64,000 nucleotides of DNA from Hymenobacter sp. 5317J-9 (GTDB taxonomy: Bacteria; Bacteroidota; Bacteroidia; Cytophagales; Hymenobacteraceae): positions 248,001 through 312,000 of the forward strand of contig NZ_CP095050.1 of the NCBI RefSeq assembly GCF_022921075.1, read 5' to 3'. Position numbers and translations under genes: made by a program. The notes under the pieces are model-generated. The model saw nothing but the letters and a program-made list of their open reading frames with translations. It ran no database searches and had not been told where the DNA came from. Numbering within the stretch: position 1 is the stretch's first letter; each line of letters begins with the position of its first letter. Below are positions 26,061 to 34,903 of this stretch, one piece after another.

Positions 26061-26152
26061 GAGGACCGGGTAACGCCGCGGGGCCCGCCGTTAGTGTGGC
26101 CCCCGAAAGCGAAGGTACAGCCGCGGGCAGCACCGACGCCCGCGCGCCCGCC

Positions 26153-27361
26153 TCACTTTTGCAGCACTTTCACGCTGAGGCGGCGGTTCATGGCGCGGCC
26201 CTCCTCGGAGGTGTTGGGCGCGATGGAGTAGCGCGGGCCGTAGCCGCGGGCGTCGATGCGGCTGGGGCTGATGCCCATTTCCACGAGGCTGGCCCAGGCG
26301 GTGCGGGCACGGGCTTCGCTCAGTTGCTTATTCACTTTGTAGGTGCCGGTGCTGTCGGTGTAGCCGCCCAGCTTGATGCGGGCCGTGGGATAGGCCTTGA
26401 GCAGGGCGGCAATGTTGCGCAGCTGGCCCACCGACTCGGGTGCGAGCGTGGCCTTGCCGGGCATGAAAAATACACGGTCGAAGTTATACCAGCCCTTGGT
26501 GAGGTCGGCGGTGTCGACGCGGGCCGTGGGGTCGGACAGGAAACGGTAGAGGAAGCTTTCGGTAGAATTGGCACCAACTTCCGCAATGCTGGCGCCATTG
26601 GGCAGCTTCAGGGTAGTGGGGGCGCCGGTGTGGTAGAGGTAGTTGCCGCTTTTGGCATCGAAGTGGCCAGGCACGATGGGGTCGGTTACTTTTTTGGGCG
26701 CGTAGGGCTTGCCAGGGGTATAGGGGCGCCGACGGTAGCGCGCGGCAGGGCCCGCCGGCGAAGCACTTGGTTGCGAATTTGCCGGGCTTGACGGGGCCGG
26801 GCTTGCGGTGGGCACGCTTGCCACGGGCGTGCTTACGGTGGGCATGGCGGTGGGCGCCGCCGCGGGTGGGCGTGCCGCGCTGCCGCCTGAGCGCGGCCGG
26901 TTGGGCGTCAGGGTCACAAGCACGGGGCCACCCACCGCGGCTTCCTTGGCCAGGGTCATGGTGGTGCCTTGCGGCTCGGCCGCGGGGTTCTGGGCCTGGG
27001 AAGCAGAGTTGCGAGGGGCTTCAGCGGTCAGTCGGTTGAGCACCAAGGTGAAATTGGCAGTTTTGCCAGCTTCCAGAAAAATATTCTCCACGGTTTGGGG
27101 CCGGTAGCCGCCTTCGCCTACCCGTATCAGATAGGGCCCGCCCACCATCAGGTTCGGCACCATGAAGCGGCCGGCTTGGTCGGATGCCGTGGCGTGGCGC
27201 ACGCCGGACGGCATGTGAATGACCGTTACGGCGGCCCCGGGTATGGCCCGCTGGTCGTCGGACTGCACATTTCCCATCAGGCTCAAGGTGCTGACTTGAG
27301 CGCGGGAAGCAGGGGTAAACGCAACCAGCAATGAAAAAAGCGAGATAAAGAACAATTTCAT
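26153..27361 (-). CDS. OmpA-family protein with carboxypeptidase-regulatory-like domain
   Basis: 402 residues. Signal peptide MKLFFISLFSLLVAFTPASR AQ, then a CarboxypepD_reg-like beta-sandwich (LMGNVQSDDQRAIPGAAVTV, QAGRFMVPNLMVGGPYLIRV). A Pro/Ala/Ser-rich linker of about 100 residues follows, then a C-terminal OmpA peptidoglycan-binding domain (LRNIAALLKAYPTARIKLGG, NKQLSEARARTAWASLVEMG, MNRRLSVKVLQ). It likely tethers an outer-membrane complex to peptidoglycan. ATG 27361 is preferred over the in-frame upstream start at 27403 because it opens the signal peptide. Lies upstream of porP with a 92-bp gap. Confidence 0.87.
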   Translation of the reverse strand: MKLFFISLFSLLVAFTPASRAQVSTLSLMGNVQSDDQRAIPGAAVTVIHMPSGVRHATASDQAGRFMVPNLMVGGPYLIRVGEGGYRPQTVENIFLEAGKTANFTLVLNRLTAEAPRNSASQAQNPAAEPQGTTMTLAKEAAVGGPVLVTLTPNRPRSGGSAARPPAAAPTAMPTVSTPVASVPTASPAPSSPANSQPSASPAGPAARYRRRPYTPGKPYAPKKVTDPIVPGHFDAKSGNYLYHTGAPTTLKLPNGASIAEVGANSTESFLYRFLSDPTARVDTADLTKGWYNFDRVFFMPGKATLAPESVGQLRNIAALLKAYPTARIKLGGYTDSTGTYKVNKQLSEARARTAWASLVEMGISPSRIDARGYGPRYSIAPNTSEEGRAMNRRLSVKVLQK

Positions 27362-27728
27362 AATTGAAAAAGATGATTTCAGGAGAGCAAATATACCTGC
27401 CAAACAGGCGTTATAATAATTTGATAAAACTTTGTAACTTATCTAATTATCCAAATTGGTTTATACCAAGAGAATTTACGTTGTAGACCGCGCTGAGCCG
27501 ACCATTGCGGTCGACCAGTGACCCGAAAATAAAGTTGCGCAACTGGTGCCAATATGCCGAATGCAACAGCTCAAACCGGGTTTCGGTGGCTTGACCAAAG
27601 ACCAAAACTGAGCTATGGGGCACATTTTTACGCAGAAACTCCTTATGTCTTTGATTCGGGCCCGATTGTAAAAAACACAGTAGCTCGTCCGTTCTACCTT
27701 TGTTCACACTACTTTATTCGTTTCAGCT
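27362..27728. other. AT-rich divergent promoter region
   Basis: 367 bp between divergent genes. The ompA-side half is AT-rich. A TACCTTTG -7 box lies near the asmA side. Short open frames in it have no coding character, and no RNA gene was recognised. Confidence 0.5.
27695..27702 (+). promoter_or_regulatory. Bacteroidetes -7 box upstream of the AsmA-like gene
   Basis: TACCTTTG fits TAnnTTTG, 27 bp before the ATG. A TTG at 27666 is spaced a little too far to be a convincing -33 element. Confidence 0.45.
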
Positions 27729-30700
27729 ATGCGAAAAATTCTGTTGGGAGTCGTCGGGTTTTTGGTGGTGCTGGTGGTGGCCGTGGTGGCCGCGCCGTTC
27801 CTGTTCAAGGACAAGCTGCGGGCTTTGGCCGACAAGCAGATTGCCCAGCGTGTGCGCGCCCAGGTGCAATACGACCCCGCCAACATCGACGTGAGCGTGC
27901 TCCACTCCTTCCCGGATTTGACGCTCGATATCAAAAACCTGCGCGTGATTGGCCTCGACTCGTTCAGCCGCGACACGCTGGCCTTCCTGCCCAACCTGCG
28001 CGTGGGACTGGACGTGATGACCGTCATCAAAGGTCAGGAAATCAAGATTAACAGCGTGGAGCTGGAGCGGCCCGACCTGAGCCTGCGCCGCCTCAAGAGC
28101 GGCCTGGCCAACTGGGACGTGGTGGTTTCGGATTCGGCCGCCGCGGCCAAGGGCCAAGATACCGCTCAGGTGAACCTCGCCATCAAAGGCTGGAAGCTGA
28201 CCGATGCCCACCTGCGCTACGAGGACCTGACCCTCCCTTTCCGCATGGAAGCCCGCGGCGTGAACCACTCGGGCAGCGGCGACTTCGCCAGCAACGTGTT
28301 CGATATGAAGTCGCAAACCACGGCGGCCGACCTCGACATGAGCTACAACAACGTGGCCTACGTGACCGATAAGCAGCTCGACGCCGACGTGACGATGAAC
28401 ATGGACCTGAACAAGAACCTGTATACGTTCAAGGATAACAAGATTAAGCTCAACGAATTCCCGTTCAGCTTTGCCGGCGCCATTGGCCTGCCTAATGCCA
28501 CCGACATTACCTACGACATCACCTTCAAGGCGCTCGAAACGGACTTCAAAACCCTGCTGAGCCTGGTGCCGGGCGTGTTTACGGAGAAGTTCAAGAACAT
28601 TGAGACCAGCGGCAAAGTGGCCTTCGACGGCTACTACAAGGGCACGCAGAACGCCCTGCACATGCCCGGCTACGGCGTGAACCTGGTGGTAAGCAACGGC
28701 CAGTTCAAGTACCCCGACCTGCCCCAGGCGGCCAGGAACATCAACCTGAAAATGCAGGTGGACAACCCCTCCGGATACACCAACAACGTGAAGGTGAACA
28801 TCCCGCAGTTTCACCTCGACCTGGGCCCGAACCCCGTGGACGGCAACATCGCCATCGACGGCCTGGAGCCGATGAACGTGAACGGCCGCGTGAAAGCCAA
28901 CGTGAACCTGGCCGAAGCCCTGAAGGTGTACCCGGTGAAGGACCTGACCATGCGCGGGCAGTTTTTTGTGGACGGCACGGCCAAGGGCGTGTATTCCAAA
29001 ACCCAGATGCCGGTGGTGAACGCCGCCATCCGGCTGACCAACGGCTTCGTGAAATCGGCCAAATTCCCGGCTCCGATTGAGAACATCAACCTCAACGGCA
29101 CGGTGGTGAACACCACGGGCAAGGTGAACGACACGCAGATAAACCTGCCCCAGTTCAAGATGGTGCTGGAGGGCGAGCCGCTGGAGGGCCGCCTAAGCGC
29201 GCACAACATCGACAAGCCGGTGTTCGACACCAACGTGCGCGGCACCGTGGACCTTACCAAAATCACCAAGATTTTCCCGCTCGAAGGCATGACCGTGACC
29301 GGCCGCGTGGCCGGCGACATTGCCGCCAAGGGCAACATGGCCGACGTGGAAGCCGGTCGCTACCAGAACGTGGTGGCCAGCGGCACGGTGCGCGCCAACA
29401 ACGTGACCTACAAGAGCAAAGACCTGCCGCAGGGCGTGAAAATTAGCTCCGGCACGGCCACGTTCAACAACAACCAGATTGCGGTGCAGAGCCTGAACGG
29501 CACGGCCGGCAGCTCCGACTTTGCGGCTTCGGGCACGGTGAGCAATTATTTGGGCTACCTGTTCACGCCGGGGCAGTCGCTGAAGGGCAACCTGACGGTG
29601 AACTCGCGCAACTTCAACGTGAACGAGTGGATGGTGGACGAGGTATCGGCCAAGCCCACGGTGAAGGGCGCGGCGGCCCCGGCCAAGGCCGACGGCGTGT
29701 TGCAAATTCCGAAATACTTCGACCTGGTGCTGAACAGCCACGTCGACAACGTGACTTACGACAACCTGAAGCTGACCAACGCCAACGGCACGGTGACGGT
29801 GCGCGACCAGACGGCCGTGCTCAAGAACATGAACTTCAACACGCTGGGGGCCAGCTTTGGCACCACGGGCAGCTACAGCAGCAAGAACCTGGCGCACCCC
29901 AAGTTCGACTTCGGGCTGAATATCAAGGACCTGAATTTCCAGAAGGCGTTTGCGGCCTTCAACACCATCAAGACGCTGGTGCCGCTGGCCAGCCAGGTGG
30001 AAGGCGTGTTCGGCACCAACTTTAGCGTGAGCGGCGAGATGGGCCCTGACATGATGCCCAACCTGGCCACGCTGAGCGGCAAGGGCTTGTTCGACATTGT
30101 GCGGGCGGCCGTGAACCAGTCGGAGGTGATGACCAAAATTGCGAGCCTGACCACCCTGCCCGAGCTGAAAACCATTCTGGTGGTGGATAAGAAAATCCAG
30201 GCCAACATCGTGAACGGCAACCTCGTGGTGCAGCCGTTCGACCTGACCGTGGGCGACGTGAAAATGACCCTGGGCGGCTCGAACAGCCTCACCGGCGCGC
30301 TGGCCTACGTCACGGCCCTGAACGTGCCCACCGGCAAGCTCGGCAACGCCCTAAACAGCAAGCTCACCCAGCTCACCGGCGTGAAGGACATCCAGGGCAC
30401 CGACCGCGTGACCCTGGGCCTGAACATTGGCGGCACCGTGAAGGCGCCCAGTGTGAAGCTGACCAGTGGCAGCGTGAAAGACCAGGGCAAAGCCATTGTG
30501 ACCAACGTGGTGAAAACCAAGCTCACCGACGCCCTGCTGGGCCTGGCCACCAAGAAGAAAGCGGCCCAGGACAGCACCAGAGCCAGCACCGACGCCGCCG
30601 AGCAAACCGCCGAGGAAAAGGCCCGCATTGTGCAGGAGAAGGCTAGGCTGGAAGCCCAGGCCCGCCTCAAAAACCAGATTGGTCAGGGCCTGAACGGTCT

Positions 30701-30767
30701 CTTCGGCAAACCCAAGCCCAAGCCAAAACCCGCCGACCCCGAACCGGCGGACACGACCAAAAAATAA
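27729..30767 (+). CDS. AsmA-like envelope protein
   Basis: 1012 residues. One N-terminal membrane helix (ILLGVVGFLVVLVVAVVAAP) followed by an AsmA-type start (DPANIDVSVLHSFPDLTLDI, LPNLRVGLDVM) and a long repetitive beta-rich groove. A C-terminal AsmA_2-like region comes next (SGEMGPDMMPNLATLSGKGL, VNQSEVMTKIASLTTLPELK), then a Lys/Ala/Pro-rich tail. Proteins of this group form bridge-like channels that move phospholipids toward the outer membrane. ATG 27729 directly precedes the anchor helix. It is alone between its promoter and a terminator hairpin. Confidence 0.88.
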   Translation: MRKILLGVVGFLVVLVVAVVAAPFLFKDKLRALADKQIAQRVRAQVQYDPANIDVSVLHSFPDLTLDIKNLRVIGLDSFSRDTLAFLPNLRVGLDVMTVIKGQEIKINSVELERPDLSLRRLKSGLANWDVVVSDSAAAAKGQDTAQVNLAIKGWKLTDAHLRYEDLTLPFRMEARGVNHSGSGDFASNVFDMKSQTTAADLDMSYNNVAYVTDKQLDADVTMNMDLNKNLYTFKDNKIKLNEFPFSFAGAIGLPNATDITYDITFKALETDFKTLLSLVPGVFTEKFKNIETSGKVAFDGYYKGTQNALHMPGYGVNLVVSNGQFKYPDLPQAARNINLKMQVDNPSGYTNNVKVNIPQFHLDLGPNPVDGNIAIDGLEPMNVNGRVKANVNLAEALKVYPVKDLTMRGQFFVDGTAKGVYSKTQMPVVNAAIRLTNGFVKSAKFPAPIENINLNGTVVNTTGKVNDTQINLPQFKMVLEGEPLEGRLSAHNIDKPVFDTNVRGTVDLTKITKIFPLEGMTVTGRVAGDIAAKGNMADVEAGRYQNVVASGTVRANNVTYKSKDLPQGVKISSGTATFNNNQIAVQSLNGTAGSSDFAASGTVSNYLGYLFTPGQSLKGNLTVNSRNFNVNEWMVDEVSAKPTVKGAAAPAKADGVLQIPKYFDLVLNSHVDNVTYDNLKLTNANGTVTVRDQTAVLKNMNFNTLGASFGTTGSYSSKNLAHPKFDFGLNIKDLNFQKAFAAFNTIKTLVPLASQVEGVFGTNFSVSGEMGPDMMPNLATLSGKGLFDIVRAAVNQSEVMTKIASLTTLPELKTILVVDKKIQANIVNGNLVVQPFDLTVGDVKMTLGGSNSLTGALAYVTALNVPTGKLGNALNSKLTQLTGVKDIQGTDRVTLGLNIGGTVKAPSVKLTSGSVKDQGKAIVTNVVKTKLTDALLGLATKKKAAQDSTRASTDAAEQTAEEKARIVQEKARLEAQARLKNQIGQGLNGLFGKPKPKPKPADPEPADTTKK

Positions 30768-30779
30768 ATTTCCCCCGAG

Positions 30780-30809
30780 AGAAGGCCGGCGCAACAACGC
30801 CGGCCTTCT
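30780..30809 (+). terminator. Hairpin after the AsmA-like gene
   Basis: Perfect 12-bp stem AGAAGGCCGGCG / CGCCGGCCTTCT with a 6-nt loop, 13 bp after the stop. No T-run follows, so it may be a weak terminator or an mRNA-stabilising hairpin. Confidence 0.6.
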
Positions 30810-30983
30810 GCGTATTGTACTATTTCAACGAGGGGCGGGACGCTGCTGATAAAATGGCGAGCCGGAGACCGAAAAACGCCAGGGAGCGAAATTCTGGCAG
30901 TATTGTTGGCAGCAGAGGCCCGGCAACCACCGGGGCGGCCAGGCCGTTTCAGGCTCCACAAGTATTATCCAATTCAATTTCCT

Positions 30984-31820
30984 ATGAAAATCACTCGCCT
31001 ATTTCCGCTTGCCTGCGCCGCGCTGCTGGGCCTGGCCAGCTGCTCCAAAGATTCGGACGGCAACACTTCGAAACTAGAAGTTCGGCTGATGGATGCGCCC
31101 GGCGATTTCCGCAGCGTGGTGCTGGATGTGCGCCAGATTGAGGTGCACCTGAAGGAAGAGAAAGACCCGGACGGCTGGAAAACCCTCGGCTTCACGCCGC
31201 AGGCCGTCAACGTGCTTGAGTACGTAAACGGCCGCTCGGCCTTGCTCGTGAGCGAAGACTTTGCCCCCGGCGACCTCAAGGAGATTCGCCTCATTTTGGG
31301 GCCCGACAGCTACGTCATTGGCACCGACGGCCAGCGCTACGACCTCAAAACGCCCAGCGGCCAAACTTCGGGCGTGAAGCTGAAGCTCGACAAAGCCTCC
31401 CTGCGCGAGCGCCAAACCTATCAGCTGCTGCTTGATTTCGACGTGGCCAAGTCCATCGTGGAGCGCGGCAACTGGCGCCCCGGCAACGACAAAAAGGAGC
31501 GCTACCTGCTCAAGCCCGTCATCCGCGTGGTGGCCCAGGACCTGCGCGCCGGCATCCGCGGCACCGTGACGCCGGCCGCCGCGCGGCCCCAGGTGCTGGC
31601 CATCCGGTCCACCATCCTTGGCCCCGACACGGTGAGCACCTCGGCCGACGCTTCGGGCGCGTACCAGCTTACCGATTTGGCCGCCGGTACCTACCGCGTG
31701 GAGTTTTTCCCCAGCACCACGGCGCCCGTGGGCCAGCCGACCTACCGCACGGCCGTGCGCACCGGCGTGGTGGTGACCAACGACCAGATTACCGACCTCG
31801 GCGCGGTGAGCGTGCAATAG
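30984..31820 (+). CDS. DUF4382-domain lipoprotein
   Basis: 278 residues. Lipoprotein signal MKITRLFPLACAALLGLASC gives Cys20. The DUF4382 domain follows (KLEVRLMDAPGDFRSVVLDV, VNVLEYVNGRSALLVSEDFA, LKLDKASLRERQTYQLLLDF), then a C-terminal carboxypeptidase-regulatory-like sandwich (about 195-275; SADASGAYQLTDLAAGTYRV). Function of DUF4382 is unknown; such proteins are cell-envelope lipoproteins in Bacteroidetes. ATG 30984 opens the signal peptide; an upstream in-frame start at 30903 has no support. Ends at a strong terminator facing the convergent thioredoxin-like gene. Confidence 0.87.
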   Translation: MKITRLFPLACAALLGLASCSKDSDGNTSKLEVRLMDAPGDFRSVVLDVRQIEVHLKEEKDPDGWKTLGFTPQAVNVLEYVNGRSALLVSEDFAPGDLKEIRLILGPDSYVIGTDGQRYDLKTPSGQTSGVKLKLDKASLRERQTYQLLLDFDVAKSIVERGNWRPGNDKKERYLLKPVIRVVAQDLRAGIRGTVTPAAARPQVLAIRSTILGPDTVSTSADASGAYQLTDLAAGTYRVEFFPSTTAPVGQPTYRTAVRTGVVVTNDQITDLGAVSVQ

Positions 31821-31846
31821 CGCCTTCGCTTTCCAGACCAGCAAAG

Positions 31847-31878
31847 AGCCCCGACCTCACCTGAGGCCGGGGCTTTTT
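31847..31878 (+). terminator. Rho-independent terminator after the DUF4382 gene
   Basis: Stem AGCCCCGACCTCA / TGAGGCCGGGGCT with one mismatch and a 2-nt loop, followed by a T-run. Confidence 0.85.
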
Positions 31879-31895
31879 GCTTGCGGAAATAGCGG

Positions 31896-32519
31896 CTAGC
31901 GCAGGCGCTTGAGCAGCTCCAGCAACTCGCGCTGGGTGCTGCGGGTGCGGTCTTTGGCGTACCAACTATGCAGCTGGGTGGCAAAATCTTCGTAAGAAAC
32001 GCCTTCCTGTTTGAGGCGCACAAACAGCTCCTGGGCGGGCGCCGGACGTGGGCCCCAGGTAGCCGCTTCGGTCAGGGTGTCGGTGTGCAGCACGACGAGC
32101 TTGGGAATGGAGCGGCCGCCGTTGGTGAGGTAGCGGTCCATGAGGTCGAGGTTTTCGTCGCGCAGCACGTAGCGGGTGGCAATTTTGCCCTGGCTGGCCT
32201 GAGCCACGGCTTCGAGCACGGGCACAATCTGGGCGGCGTCGCCGCACCAGCCCTCGGTTATCACCAGCCACTCGTAGCCTTCGCTGAGGTTGTCGAGGGC
32301 TTTCCGCACCTCGGGCAGCAGCTCAATGGTTTTGTCTAGGCGCTGCATGCGTTGGATGTTGAGGCGGGCGTACTGCACAATCTGCTCCGTTTGATTGGTG
32401 CCGGTGGTGCGGTTGTCGGCCATCAGCTCGTTGATGAGCTGGCGGTAGCTGGCGTAGGAATAAGCGCTGTTCAGGCGTTCGGCGGTGAGAACGGGAGTAG
32501 CGGCAATAAGCTCAGACAT
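31896..32519 (-). CDS. Thioredoxin-like protein with WCGDA in place of the WCxxC motif
   Basis: 207 residues, cytoplasmic (no signal). N-terminal helical region, then a thioredoxin fold with TEGWCGDAAQIVPVLEAVAQ at the active-site position and GGRSIPKLVVLHTD as the cis-proline strand. The second cysteine of the usual pair is replaced by Ala, so ordinary dithiol exchange is not possible; this fits the single-Cys thioredoxin families common in Bacteroidetes and Firmicutes. The C-terminal helix may dock a partner. Convergent with the DUF4382 gene, downstream of DinB but separated from it by a terminator. Confidence 0.85.
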   Translation of the reverse strand: MSELIAATPVLTAERLNSAYSYASYRQLINELMADNRTTGTNQTEQIVQYARLNIQRMQRLDKTIELLPEVRKALDNLSEGYEWLVITEGWCGDAAQIVPVLEAVAQASQGKIATRYVLRDENLDLMDRYLTNGGRSIPKLVVLHTDTLTEAATWGPRPAPAQELFVRLKQEGVSYEDFATQLHSWYAKDRTRSTQRELLELLKRLR

Positions 32520-32560
32520 AAGCGAAAGCGTGGGGGTGGGTTTGGTAGGATGTTGGCACT

Positions 32561-32589
32561 AAAAAACCCCTCCGGGACCGGAAGGGTTT
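32561..32589 (-). terminator. Rho-independent terminator of the DinB gene
   Basis: Stem AAACCCCTCCGG / CCGGAAGGGTTT with one mismatch, followed by TTTTTT on the minus strand. Confidence 0.8.
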
Positions 32590-32611
32590 CGAAGCCACTT
32601 GCGGTGAGCGG

Positions 32612-33109
32612 CTACAGGCTGGGCACGGCCGTTTGGGCCGCCGCGCTCAGCTCGCGGCAGTAGGTGATGAAGTCGGAATTGACGGGCTCAAAGCCGTGGT
32701 CGCGCAGGCGGGTGGCCACCTGGGCGCGGTGGTAGCTGGCGTGCACCACGGCGTGGGTCAGAATGTCGTGCACCAGGCTGTCATAGCTGTCGCCCAGCGA
32801 GTTGGTGTATGAAATGAGGCGCTGCAGCTCGGTTTCGTCGGCGTTCACCATCAGCTGGTGCAGGGGATCCGAGGCTTGCTCGTGCAGGCGGTGCAGGGTG
32901 GGCAGGTCGTGCTCCTGCCACACTTTCACGGGGCTGGGCACGCCGTTGATGCGCGAAATCCAGATGGCCTGGGCATTGAGCACGTGGCTGAACAGGCGCA
33001 GCACCACGGCCGGAATTTCCTGGCCCGAAGCGGCAATCTCGTCGAGGCGGTTGAGCACGGTGTCGTTGGCCCACACATTAAAAGCGCCGAGTTTTTCTAA
33101 GGTATTCAT
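32612..33109 (-). CDS. DinB-family four-helix metalloprotein
   Basis: 165 residues with the DinB/YfiT four-helix bundle. The three expected metal-ligand histidines are in LFSHVLNAQAIWISRI and in HAVVHASYHRAQVATRL. Family members are thiol transferases (bacillithiol or similar) or have unknown roles. ATG 33109 begins the first helix directly. Single-gene unit with its own terminator. Confidence 0.87.
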   Translation of the reverse strand: MNTLEKLGAFNVWANDTVLNRLDEIAASGQEIPAVVLRLFSHVLNAQAIWISRINGVPSPVKVWQEHDLPTLHRLHEQASDPLHQLMVNADETELQRLISYTNSLGDSYDSLVHDILTHAVVHASYHRAQVATRLRDHGFEPVNSDFITYCRELSAAAQTAVPSL

Positions 33110-33187
33110 ATAGGTGAAATAGTGAGTGGGCGAAATGGTGAGTCTCTAGCGCGACGAACAAGGTTTCAATAGCTCACCATTTCACCG

Positions 33188-33646
33188 CTATCGGGGGTCT
33201 TGCCAGACCAGTTTCTCGTCGGTTTTGTTTTTGTCGAAGTCGGGGCACTTGCCGTCGCCCTTGCCGGTGATGCCGCCGTCGGGCTGGCAAATCAGCTTGC
33301 CTTTGGTGTCGAACACATTGGAGTATTGGTCGCAGCACGGGGCCGAGATGTAATACACCGTCTGGCCGCCGTAGCGGTAACGCAGAATGCGGGTGATGGG
33401 GTTGCGCTTGCGCTCGGCTAGCACCGCGGCAATGCGGTCTTTCAGCCAGAGCGGGCGGGAAGTGGTGTCCGATTCGGCCACGCGGGCGGGCACGGGGTCC
33501 ACGGTGTTGGCGCTGGTGGGCGCGGGCGTGGCCGGGCCGTTCACTTGGCCGGTGGCGGGCGGCGTGGTGGGGGTGGTCACGCTCACTTGGTTGTGGGCGC
33601 AGGCCGAAGTCAGCAACAGAGAAGCGGCAAGAAAAAGCAGGCGCAT
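33188..33646 (-). CDS. Small lipoprotein with Cys-rich C-terminal domain (DUF6970-like)
   Basis: 152 residues. Lipoprotein signal MRLLFLAASLLLTSAC, then a Thr/Pro/Ala-rich linker (about 20-60), then a compact domain with ITRILRYRYGGQTVYYISAP, CCDQYSNVFDTKGKLICQPD and GGITGKGDGKCPDF. The paired cysteines may form disulfides in the periplasm. I associate this domain with DUF6970, from memory and not checked. No function is known. Confidence 0.75.
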   Translation of the reverse strand: MRLLFLAASLLLTSACAHNQVSVTTPTTPPATGQVNGPATPAPTSANTVDPVPARVAESDTTSRPLWLKDRIAAVLAERKRNPITRILRYRYGGQTVYYISAPCCDQYSNVFDTKGKLICQPDGGITGKGDGKCPDFDKNKTDEKLVWQDPR

Positions 33647-33735
33647 GGGAAAAGAGTAAAAGATGAGACGCCCGGAATGGACAACCCGAGTATGGGTACG
33701 CCCGCTGCCCGCAATGGTTCAGGTGCGGCCGGCGG

Positions 33736-34152
33736 CTAGCGGCCAAACACGTAGGGCCAAAACACCAGCGCCCCCACCGCCACGGCGCCTAGCGCGGCCA
33801 GCAGCACAGCCCCGGCGGCTACATCTTTGGCCTTGCCCGCCAGCGGGTGGTATTCGGGCGAGGCCAGGTCGGTGAGGGCTTCAATGGCCGTGTTCACCAA
33901 CTCGGCCGACCACACACAAGCCACCGAAATGGCCACCAGTGCCCATTCGAGGCGAGTGATGCCGTAGAAGAGCCCCAGCCCGACCACCACCACCGTGGCC
34001 AGGGCATGAAAGCGCAAATGCACCTCCGAGCCCAGCGCCGCCCACACGCCCCGAAAGGCATGGCCGAAGCTGGCCACGCGGCGCCGCCACAGCCCCTCGG
34101 GCGGGCGCAGGCGGCCGGAGCCGGGTTGGGCCGGCTCAGCCACGGGCTTCAA
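33736..34152 (-). CDS. dgkA: Diacylglycerol kinase family protein
   Basis: 138 residues, an inner-membrane three-helix protein of the prokaryotic DgkA family that phosphorylates diacylglycerol or undecaprenol. Conserved core: SAELVNTAIEALTDLASPEY, then HPLAGKAKDVAAGAVLLAAL, with Glu and Asn residues in the catalytic positions. The N-terminal 35 residues are basic and precede the first helix (FHALATVVVVGLGLFYGI). Overlaps the upstream GNAT gene by 17 bp, so the two are probably translationally coupled. Confidence 0.92.
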   Translation of the reverse strand: MKPVAEPAQPGSGRLRPPEGLWRRRVASFGHAFRGVWAALGSEVHLRFHALATVVVVGLGLFYGITRLEWALVAISVACVWSAELVNTAIEALTDLASPEYHPLAGKAKDVAAGAVLLAALGAVAVGALVFWPYVFGR

Positions 34153-34729
34153 AGGGCTGAAACGTGGTTTGGCGCAGCTCCGACCAATCCGGCTTGATGA
34201 CGCTGAAGATGACCGTGTCGCGCCGGATGCCGCCCTGCGTGGGCCGGTGGCTGCGCAGGGTGCCTTCCTCGGTGGCGCCCATGCGGGCCATGGCCGTGCG
34301 CGACTTGTGGTTGCGCGAGTCGGTTTCGAGCTCTACCCGCTCGTAGCCCAGCTGCCCGAAAGCGTGGCACAGCAGCAGGTGCTTGCAGGCCCGGTTCAGG
34401 CCCGAGCGCTGAAACTTGGTGCCCACCCAGGTGTAGCCGATGCTCAGGCGCCGGTCGGCGGCCGAGTCGTTGTAGTAGCTGGTGCTGCCGGCCAGCTCCC
34501 CGGTTTCGCGGTCGATGATGGCGAAGGGGTAGCGCAGGCCCTGCTCGCGCGCTTCCAGCGCCTGGCGGATGTAGGCGGCCAGGCTCACGGCGTCATCGCC
34601 GCGCGTGAGGGTATACTTCCACAGGTCGGCGTCGAAGGCCACAGCTTTGAGGGCTTCAAAATCGCCGATTTCCAGCGGGCGGAGGCGGGCCCGGTTGTTT
34701 TCGAGAACGAGGTGGGCAGAGAAATCCAT
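34136..34729 (-). CDS. GNAT-family N-acetyltransferase (RimJ/RimL-like)
   Basis: 197 residues. It starts LRPLEIGDFEALKAVAFDAD and has STSYYNDSAADRRLSIGYTW, and then QRSGLNRACKHLLLCHAFGQ as the acetyl-CoA binding region, followed by VELETDSRNHKSRTAMARMG. The pattern is that of the RimJ/RimL group that acetylates N-termini or small molecules. The substrate is unknown. Its 3' end runs 17 bp into dgkA. ATG 34729 begins ahead of the first conserved strand. Confidence 0.87.
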   Translation of the reverse strand: MDFSAHLVLENNRARLRPLEIGDFEALKAVAFDADLWKYTLTRGDDAVSLAAYIRQALEAREQGLRYPFAIIDRETGELAGSTSYYNDSAADRRLSIGYTWVGTKFQRSGLNRACKHLLLCHAFGQLGYERVELETDSRNHKSRTAMARMGATEEGTLRSHRPTQGGIRRDTVIFSVIKPDWSELRQTTFQPFEARG

Positions 34730-34757
34730 GCGGCCGCAAAGATGCTGGGAAAAAAGA

Positions 34758-34790
34758 AAAGCCGCCCTTCCGGAACGGACGGACGGCTTT
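34758..34790 (-). terminator. Terminator downstream of fumC
   Basis: AAAGCCG / CGGCTTT outer stem with paired inner bases, followed on the minus strand by TTTTCTTTTTT. It lies between the type A repeat and the GNAT gene, 114 bp past the fumC stop. Confidence 0.6.
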
Positions 34791-34798
34791 CAATTCGG

Positions 34799-34889
34799 CT
34801 GTCATCCTGAGCGGAGCGAAGGACCTTATCACGTTAGGACAGCCGTTGTTCAAACGTGATAAGGTCCTTCGCTCCGCTCAGGATGACAG
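34799..34889. repeat. Inverted repeat, type A arms (37 bp, perfect)
   Basis: Arms 34799-34835 and 34853-34889, containing GTCATCCTGAGCGGAGCGAA. The arm base that is C in all other type A copies is G here, and the partner base in the other arm has changed from G to C as well. Confidence 0.95.
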
Positions 34890-34903
34890 TACTGGGAAGG
34901 CAA

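Noticed and set aside
27447..27707. 86-residue minus-strand frame in the ompA-asmA gap
   Set aside because: No conserved domain, a GTG start without context, and it overlaps the -7 box of the asmA gene.
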